Assembly (NCBI GenBank): GCA_034670405.1
Contig: JAXDDX010000165.1
Span: 222,001 to 286,000 of the forward strand
DNA length: 64,000 bases
Reading direction: 5' to 3'
From: Hoplostethus atlanticus
Lineage: Eukaryota > Chordata > Actinopteri > Trachichthyiformes > Trachichthyidae
The number at the start of each line of letters is the position of its first letter. Within the stretch, counting starts at the first letter, position 1. The notes below the pieces were generated by a model, which ran no database searches, had not been told where the DNA came from, and worked only from the letters and a program-made list of their open reading frames with translations. The translations under genes were made by a program, and so were the position numbers. This document shows positions 57,164-64,000 of the stretch, one piece after another.

Positions 57164-59589
57164 GGGTGGCGTGTTGGAGCATAATTTGGGACTGCTTATA
57201 AGATCACAAAATGTGACCCACTTCGATGCTGCAGTGACAAAAAGACACAGGATTTCGCTAATATTATAGGGAGAGATGCTTTCATAAATCTTCCATGCAT
57301 ACGGATAGATGGAGTACCGAGTGTGCTTGGTTGTACACCATTGTTTGCAGAGACATGCAGAAAATAAGAGAGAAAGAGAAATGACTGATGACAGATCCAC
57401 AATGCTCAGCAGTACAATCCCTCGCTGCACAGCTTCAGTCGTCCCCCAAGCTAGGAACGTCCATCCATCCGTCCTCGTGCTCGCTGGTTCTTTGTGTGTT
57501 TGTTTAGTTTGTTTGTTCTGACATGTTAACGGGACAGCTGACAGACTGGCGGTCTGATCCAGCTGGAGGGGCAGGGGCCCTCGGGTTTATTTTATTCTGA
57601 CAGCGAGGGGGGAGGTCAGCACACTCATAGCTCACCTGTCCTCTCCTCCCTCTCTCTCTTTCTTTTTTGGTCTCACTCACCCTTTCTGCCTGCATTCTGC
57701 CGTTGTCTGTTTTGCTGCCGTCTCCCACGGTGCGTTGTCTGGTACATCCGCCTCGTTTCCTCTCTCAGTGTTCTGGTGAAAGCGTTTCCCCGATGACTGA
57801 CCGATGACTGTGAGGGAAATTGGGACAACGAATTAGATAAACTTTGATGCGATACCGAAAGTGATCCCCTGGTACACAAAAAAAGGAGAAAAGCTCAAAT
57901 AACATCTTCTGCAAGGAAAGACAAAATTTAAAGGCAACAAAAGCATTAGGAAACTCTCAGACCTAATCTCCAGAAGAGATTCCACAGCCTGCAGACAGCC
58001 GAGAGAAAAAATGCTGTGAAAGTAAAGAGAAAAACAAGGCAGACATAGGCGGATGCCGCGAGCACACACACACACACACATACAGTGTATGCACACACTG
58101 GTGCGCACACACACCCTTAATTGCAGAGGTGGAAAACTCCTGGTTCAGAAAGTCCTGCCAGTTTTATTTGGACTTTTTCCGAATTCGTTCGATTCTACAG
58201 CGTGAGGCGGGACTAATAATTGCAATCACCTGGTTAAGAGAACAGGAGGAGAAAGTGCTGAATTGTGATTTATAGTCATGCATGGTTGATTTAAAAAATA
58301 AATAAATATGTAAGCTTCAAGACACCATAACTAAAACAAACTCAACATCATTTTTGAAAGATTATTTACAGACTACTCTTCACTCTCTTAGGTCTGCATG
58401 GCTGCCCTGGAAACGGGTTAGCAGTAATGGCTGACCAGGCATACCGGTGTGCTACATGCCACAACAAGCCCAGACCACATTAAGCTGCTGAGACAGGGAG
58501 TGATGGAGGAGGTGGATAACTCGGTGTGAGCGGTGGGGAGAGCTACGCCACGGAAAGGCACTGCTAATGGTGCCGAGGAGTGCGGCAACACTCCGCAAAG
58601 CCCCGTTTCCAAAACACTCACCGCCTTCAGGTGAGTGGCGACAGGGCATGTTTATCCATGACATGAGGTTGGGGTACATGCGTGTGTTTGTGTTCGTTGT
58701 ACTGCAAAAAAAAAAAAACGTCCATCATAACAAGTCATTTAGTCTGGCACTAAGTCTAGCACCAGCAGCCACCATCCAGTAATAGGTAGACCGGGCCATT
58801 TGACCCACCCCAAACAACGAAAGGTCCGACTGAAGCCAATTACAACCTGATGTAAACAACATCGGCTGCATTTGACTATGTATTCATATAAAAAACAACA
58901 ATAATAGGCATATGATTTAAAGCCAAACATTACTGAAATATTCATCATGCATTACACTTTCCACTGATTTGAAAAAAGAGGGAAAAAAAACTGGCGCGAG
59001 GTTAGTTTACCGTGTTCTGTTCCTATGGTGACGACCCACTTACATACCGCTAGCTAGATTACAAGCTTGTAGTCAAACTGACGACTGATTTTGTGTATTT
59101 AGGGCCTACAACTTTGCCAAGCTGGCTACGACCCAGGCTTGTTTGTCTCTAAAAACAAATAAAGAGATCTGCTCTGACATCGGGCTGAGATTATTCCACT
59201 ATTCCAACTAGAAAGCACACACACCTCTGCCAACGCTGAACAATTCTTCCTATCACGTACATTTTAAGTTAAACCGATTTCTTGACCCTGCAGACATACC
59301 CTTTGGATTTGGAATCAAGTTTCTATCTCCATTAGTTAGTTCATAGTAGTTCATAGCTATGGCTAACAAACTAAAAATGTCTAATGGTGGCAATCCCAGA
59401 TCCGGATCAACAACATAATTGTATCAATAGTTCCCTGGCCCAAAGCCCATCTGTCCACCAAATCCGTTCATAGGTTTTTGAGATATCCTGCTGACAGACA
59501 AACAGACAATCAAGCTAACTTACAGGCAAAATCATAACTAGCTTGGTGGAAGTAATAATTTCACAATTTCTAATGCAGTTGCACTGTGT

Positions 59590-59745
59590 CAACAAGTATC
59601 AATATCTTGAGATAGGTGGATCACCCACTAGCATGAAGACAATGGCACTTGATTCAAGACAATACTTGAAACAAGTTGATTTGTATTGGAAACAAGTTAA
59701 ATTATCTCATCAATTGGCAGTTGTTGTTTTTCATTTCGAGACGTA
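59590..59745 (-). mobile_element. Tc1/mariner-type MITE, copy 2 (diverged, minus orientation)
   Basis: Read on the - strand it contains CTGCCAATTGATGAGATAAT, TTAACTTGTTTCCAATA and TTGTTTCAAGTATTGTCTTG, in the same order as the element at 27078-27355. Both termini are too decayed to place. Confidence 0.5.
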
Positions 59746-60044
59746 ATACTAGATTATATATGACTTGTTAAGATGGCCATGTCATCAGATCTTCACGACC
59801 AGATATTGGAAGTGATCAGCCTCAAGTCGTGATTTGAAGTCTATGTCACCTGGACACAATCCATCTGCAGAGATCACATAAGCAATTGGAGAGGGAGACC
59901 GCGAAAATGCCGAGAAAGAAATATATTAACACAGCCATAAGAGATTGATGACAGCCATGTTCAGATTTTTCACCTAGCAAAATGGATATATGGAGGGTTC
60001 AGTGTTTGGGTAAATGTTCGATAGAAAGTTCTAACAACACAAGA

Positions 60045-60045
<1 letters not shown>

Positions 60046-60077
<32 letters not shown>
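60046..60077. repeat. (GT)n microsatellite
   Basis: Perfect GT run of about 16 units. Confidence 0.9.
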
Positions 60078-60079
<2 letters not shown>

Positions 60080-60549
60080 GTCACTTGGGATTTTGCCTGC
60101 ATCTGAACTTCTAAACCTTCTCTTAGTCTTAACGTATGGCGGTCCTGGATAGCCTCTGATGAACGGGAGAATTAATGCATTTCTGGTCATCAAGAGATAT
60201 ACGGTTTGTGAAATTCTTCAGTGTCCCCAGTCGTAACGAGTCTATATAAATGCAAAGCACTGAAATGGTGTCGTGATGTAGCCATCAACCAGACCATTAG
60301 CAACAGTCGATAAACCTCAAGTAGATGAAGATTTTCAGCTCTCAAATACTGGGAGATAAAAAAAAAAAACAAGCGAACAATCAGGAAATGGCAAGGGCTT
60401 CCTCTAGAAAATACCAGAGGACCAATAAACAAGTTGGAGCAAGGGAGAGCGAGCAAGAGAACGAGTGACACCAAGAGAGAGAGAGCAAGAAAAGAGAGAC
60501 TAAATAGAGAGAGAGAGAGAAAATACAGCTTGTTGTTTTCTGCCAATCC

Positions 60550-61700
60550 TTAATTATCTCTCTCCGTTTATTTACTCTCCATCCATCCCTCCAAAGCTGC
60601 AGGGCCTTTAACGCCCTTAATCAACCTCCCTCCCCAGCAGGGCCTGTAGCAGGCATCTCCGCTCGCCTACGTAATTGACTTCGTGTTTGAGAGGCAATAA
60701 AAGTTTATGACTATTAAACATAACATCAAGCGGGCTGTCTTTTTACCAAACTATTAGCAGGGGGAAGGCACATTGTGAACCGATAATTAATTGCTTACTC
60801 CGGGGATGCCTAATTACCAATTGTTGGTGTTATTAGCCGATTAGCAGGGTGGATTTGACAGCCTTAAATGGCTGTCAGTTGACAGAGGAGAGGCTTTGCG
60901 GGGCAACAAGAGTGGATGGGGGCATCTGCTGGTGCTTGGAGGGGTTGACTTAATAGGTCTTTTATTTTTGAAGGAGGTGGGAGGAGGTTCTCTCACAGAG
61001 GAGGGAGGGGCGGCGGAGGAGTCCCAAGGCTCCGAATGGAGTTAATGCACCGATAGTGGTGGATTGAAAAAAAAAAAAAAAGGCTAAAAGGATAATTGAC
61101 TGCTTGTTTAAGCTTCTCTGCCATTACTTACGCGTTAGATGCTTTTGTGAATTATGCAACATGTGAACTGTACAGTACCGGCAATTGACATTTAATGAAG
61201 TGTTTCCTCTGCGTGTAAGCCCTCGCTCAAATGGCGCCGCGGTGACACGGACACCCCGTACTCCACACGCTCTCATCCACTTGCGTGGGAAATGACACCG
61301 TAGGGTCAGCGTATATAGAAACTGACAATAGGCACCTTCTCCCCCTCCCTATAATTGGGTGTATTTTTAGAGTTTGGTGTGAAATTGATATGGGAGACAG
61401 GGGCGCTTGCTCAGTGATCCATCCTTTTGGTGCCAACCTTGGTGGCCGCGGTGACAAATTTAGACATAGAGTGTTCTTCCACCAAATTAGATCAGGCCAA
61501 TGGGCCATGACAAACTTGTCTCCTTGTCCCGGGGAACAAGTGAAAGCCCACACTGTTATAGAAATTAACTTCCGGAGTCAGAAACTCTTAATAGCTGTTC
61601 TTCATTTCACCCGCGGATTATCAAGTTGTAATGTGCGTTGTTTTACATCCATTAGTTCGGCTTGCTAGTCATGAAATATAGATCAAAAGAAATTAGGTTA
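60550..61700. other. Low-repeat non-coding stretch, possible conserved element
   Basis: Unlike its surroundings this region is almost free of microsatellites. It is rich in homeodomain-type cores (TTAATTG, CTAATTA, CAATTA) around 60780-60850. Its open frames (for example + strand 61285-61668) show no known domain. Conservation cannot be judged from one sequence. Confidence 0.25.
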
Positions 61701-62079
61701 TTACGCAAGTTGGGTTAAACGTTTCAACCGCATTCAATTGTTGTTATAGAATGTATCTCATGTACAGGCGTCTGAAACGATCGCTGCCTTAATTCTATCA
61801 ACAACGCAAATGGGGACCGTTGAATTGACTTGAATTGAATCATGCTCCTTTTATTCCACTTAATGCTGTTGTTGTTTTCAGCCTGTTGATCTATTCATCA
61901 ACCGTTTCCATAATCATATCTAACTCGCACTCAGTTGTTGGAGTCACAGGAAGGTGTATGCGGGAAATTAAAAATGGTCAACAGTTACATGGATGCATAT
62001 TGAAATACAGCATGTCTGTGCTTTTTCTTTAATATTGTTTTTTGCTTGTTTCTCAGTCTATCCTGCCCCCTCTCCCCCT

Positions 62080-62150
62080 CTCTAATGAACAATTCTACCA
62101 CAGACCTCCTATAGAATAGTATTGGAGGTCTGTTCATTAATACTATAGAT
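62080..62150. repeat. Imperfect inverted repeat
   Basis: CAGACCTCC and GGAGGTCTG flank TATAGAATAGTATT. The outer arms AATGAACA and TGTTCATT also pair, with extra bases on the left. It resembles a short palindromic element. Confidence 0.5.
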
Positions 62151-63831
62151 ATACGGTTACAGAGATATGTTGACAGAGGTGAAGAAAAACAAGGCCCAAA
62201 GAGAGTTAGATACACAGGGCAAGAAAGAGAGAAAAGGAATGGAGAGGGAAAATTAATAATATGGTGAGCTGACGGATGTATTTTTTTTCTCTTTCTCCAT
62301 ACAAGCCGGAGCAAGCTCTTGCTCTGAGCGCTCAACAAGAGGGACTGGAGGTTTTCAACGTATGCCAAACAGCATCTGTTGCATTATTGATGGCGAGAAT
62401 AGGAAGTCCACTCTCTTGTTTCTCGGATCAGTCGGGAGGCATGGAGGAACAGTCAATGCAAACCGTGTGTCCATGTGTGTCTGTCTGTATGTTTGTGTGT
62501 GTGTGTGTGCATGCATGTGTGTGTGTGGTGCGAGCTGGTGATTGTGTGCAGAAATGAGGTGTTGAGTCATCCTGTTTCCAATTTCAGAGATGGAGCGAGA
62601 GAAATAATTACCTTTGACAGAATGATGTGGATCCGACTGAAGGACCCTTTTTATCTGTTTGCTAAATGATGCCAAACCCTGATTCCGCACTCGGTAATTT
62701 GACACAGTGGCAGCCGTGTTTGATCAAAGTGTGACATGTACGAGAGCACATTTTGACCAGCTATGTCAAGACTAGCTAGAGCTGGCTGAAAGAGGAAATG
62801 AAGGTCTACACCCATACCGAATCTATGAGCAAGGCGACTAGAAATTGCCAATATTTCAGAAAAGATCCAAAATTGGCTGGATTACATAGGTAATGGAGAG
62901 CGCAGTGTTGTACAGCATGTACACAAATTCTCATGAAATCACATGACACCGAGGCAGTACAGTGCAACTCCTCCATTATTCATAGTTCTGAGCACTTTTC
63001 ATAGGTCAGCATTGAATTATTAACACCTCTAATGTTACCACTTGGGGAGCCAACCGAACATAAACAGCCCCAAGAGATTCCCTGTCTTAGGTATAACGGA
63101 TAGCAAAAGAGGGAATTAAGACAAATTGGGAAATAAGTCTACAGTAGGGCACATGCGCAATGACAAGGGGAGTGCACTTTGCTGTCCTTTGTCACAAGCT
63201 GTGCATGTCATAGCCCTTAGTTTTTGTTCCCTGTGACACTATTGTCTTCTCCTGCTCCTCATCATCTCCTCCGAGGCGGACTTTTTTTTGCCCTACAGAT
63301 GCAGAATCCTCTTTTGTACTCCTGGCTACTAGGGTGGAAACTCTGGAGACAGGCAATAACATAAAGCCCACATCAAACACAAGAGATGGCGACTGTGTAG
63401 AACATGTGGTTTGCTGCCCGCTAAGTGGTGGTCGGTGCCGCAGAAGACGGAGGTTTGGGGGCTTTTGCTGCATTTGCTCACCGTGCTTTGTAGGTGATGT
63501 TGTCTCATAGATGTCAGACATAGATGGAAGATCAATGCAAATTATGTGAGATAAAAAAAGCTTTTGTCAAGACGATCAGAGGCTAGCTCCATCCCCAGAG
63601 ATGCTTTTTTTCTTCTCAACATGTGGTCACATAATTAGCGCATTTGAGCGATCCTGATCATCAAGGCTTTTTCTGACTAAAACAAAATGTGTTTGTACGA
63701 AGGTAACACAGCTTGCAGGGTTAAAGACATCAGATAGGTTGCTAATGATCAGTTAAATATTTTCTACTTCTTGAAAAAGAAAACAACAGAAAGAGAGGCG
63801 ATTAGGGCCTGTGTTGGTTGGAAACAAGTTG

Positions 63832-63909
63832 TCATTTCATTTCAAGTTCTCTCATTTCATTTCAAGTTCTCTGCTGGTTCATGGCCATTAGGGCCATAAA
63901 CCAGCAGAG
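63832..63909. repeat. 20-bp tandem duplication followed by an 18-bp hairpin
   Basis: TCATTTCATTTCAAGTTCTC is repeated twice (63832-63871). It overlaps a hairpin: CTCTGCTGGTTCATGGCC (63869-63886), loop ATTAG, then GGCCATAAACCAGCAGAG (63892-63909), with a single mismatch between the arms. Confidence 0.8.
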
Positions 63910-64000
63910 CTGGACCACCTGCGGGATGAACAAGCCAAAGACCTCAGGGCCATGTCTCTTCTAAACAACAGAGCAGAGCCCCGTTCAATTGCTGTTAACT

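Noticed and set aside
61285-61668. 127-codon + strand frame
   Set aside because: No domain match or splice context; stays open on both strands; treated as possible conserved non-coding sequence instead.
1-64000. CRISPR arrays, bacterial operons or phage modules
   Set aside because: Repeats are eukaryotic microsatellites without spacers; gene structure is spliced vertebrate type.
1-64000. Endogenous retrovirus, LTR element or Polinton
   Set aside because: No long terminal repeats, primer-binding site, or reverse transcriptase, integrase or capsid motifs were recognised; only LINE tails and DNA-transposon remnants.

Overview
This is a vertebrate, almost certainly teleost fish, nuclear window. 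It has long introns with GT/AG splice sites and dense short microsatellites: (CA/GT)n, (GA/CT)n, TCTA, CTGT and TTTCC. It also carries remnants of fish-type Tc1/mariner and hAT elements and LINE tails, and one large split gene of vertebrate angiopoietin type. There are no operons, Shine-Dalgarno sites or CRISPR arrays.

The one gene that can be read in full is an angiopoietin on the + strand. It has nine coding exons from the ATG at 19640 to the stop at 36452-36454 and encodes 504 residues: signal peptide, N-terminal Cys/coiled-coil oligomerisation region, and C-terminal fibrinogen-related domain (FReD). Every exon joins its neighbour in phase at consensus splice sites. By eye the FReD is nearest ANGPT2 (roughly 59% identity to the human sequence as I recall it), then ANGPT1 and ANGPT4 (mid-50s). 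I call it angpt2-like and keep angpt4 open. The secreted product should bind the Tie2/Tek receptor on endothelium.

Layout. 1-1.1 kb: a probable signal-peptide first exon of an unidentified secreted or membrane protein on the - strand, running off the left edge. 1.2-19 kb: intergenic, with many microsatellites, a degraded tRNA-type SINE, TTGATTTTGTG palindromes and an odd AATAGTCC minisatellite. 19.0-37.3 kb: the angiopoietin gene, with a leader holding three short upstream ORFs, nine exons and a 3' UTR. Miniature transposons lie directly upstream of exons 4 and 8. 37.3-64 kb: gene-poor sequence with two broken Tc1-like transposons (40.2 and 50.2 kb), a palindromic hAT-like MITE (43.2 kb), LINE 3' tails, long polypurine/polypyrimidine tracts and several perfect hairpins. 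Weak coding-like stretches near the right edge may belong to a next gene.

No new defence or toxin system, virus-like element or RNA gene could be supported. The best lead is a MITE whose terminus supplies a second, in-frame splice acceptor 24 nt upstream of angiopoietin exon 4. The other points of note are an Ang1-like cysteine and altered conserved residues in this Ang2-like protein.
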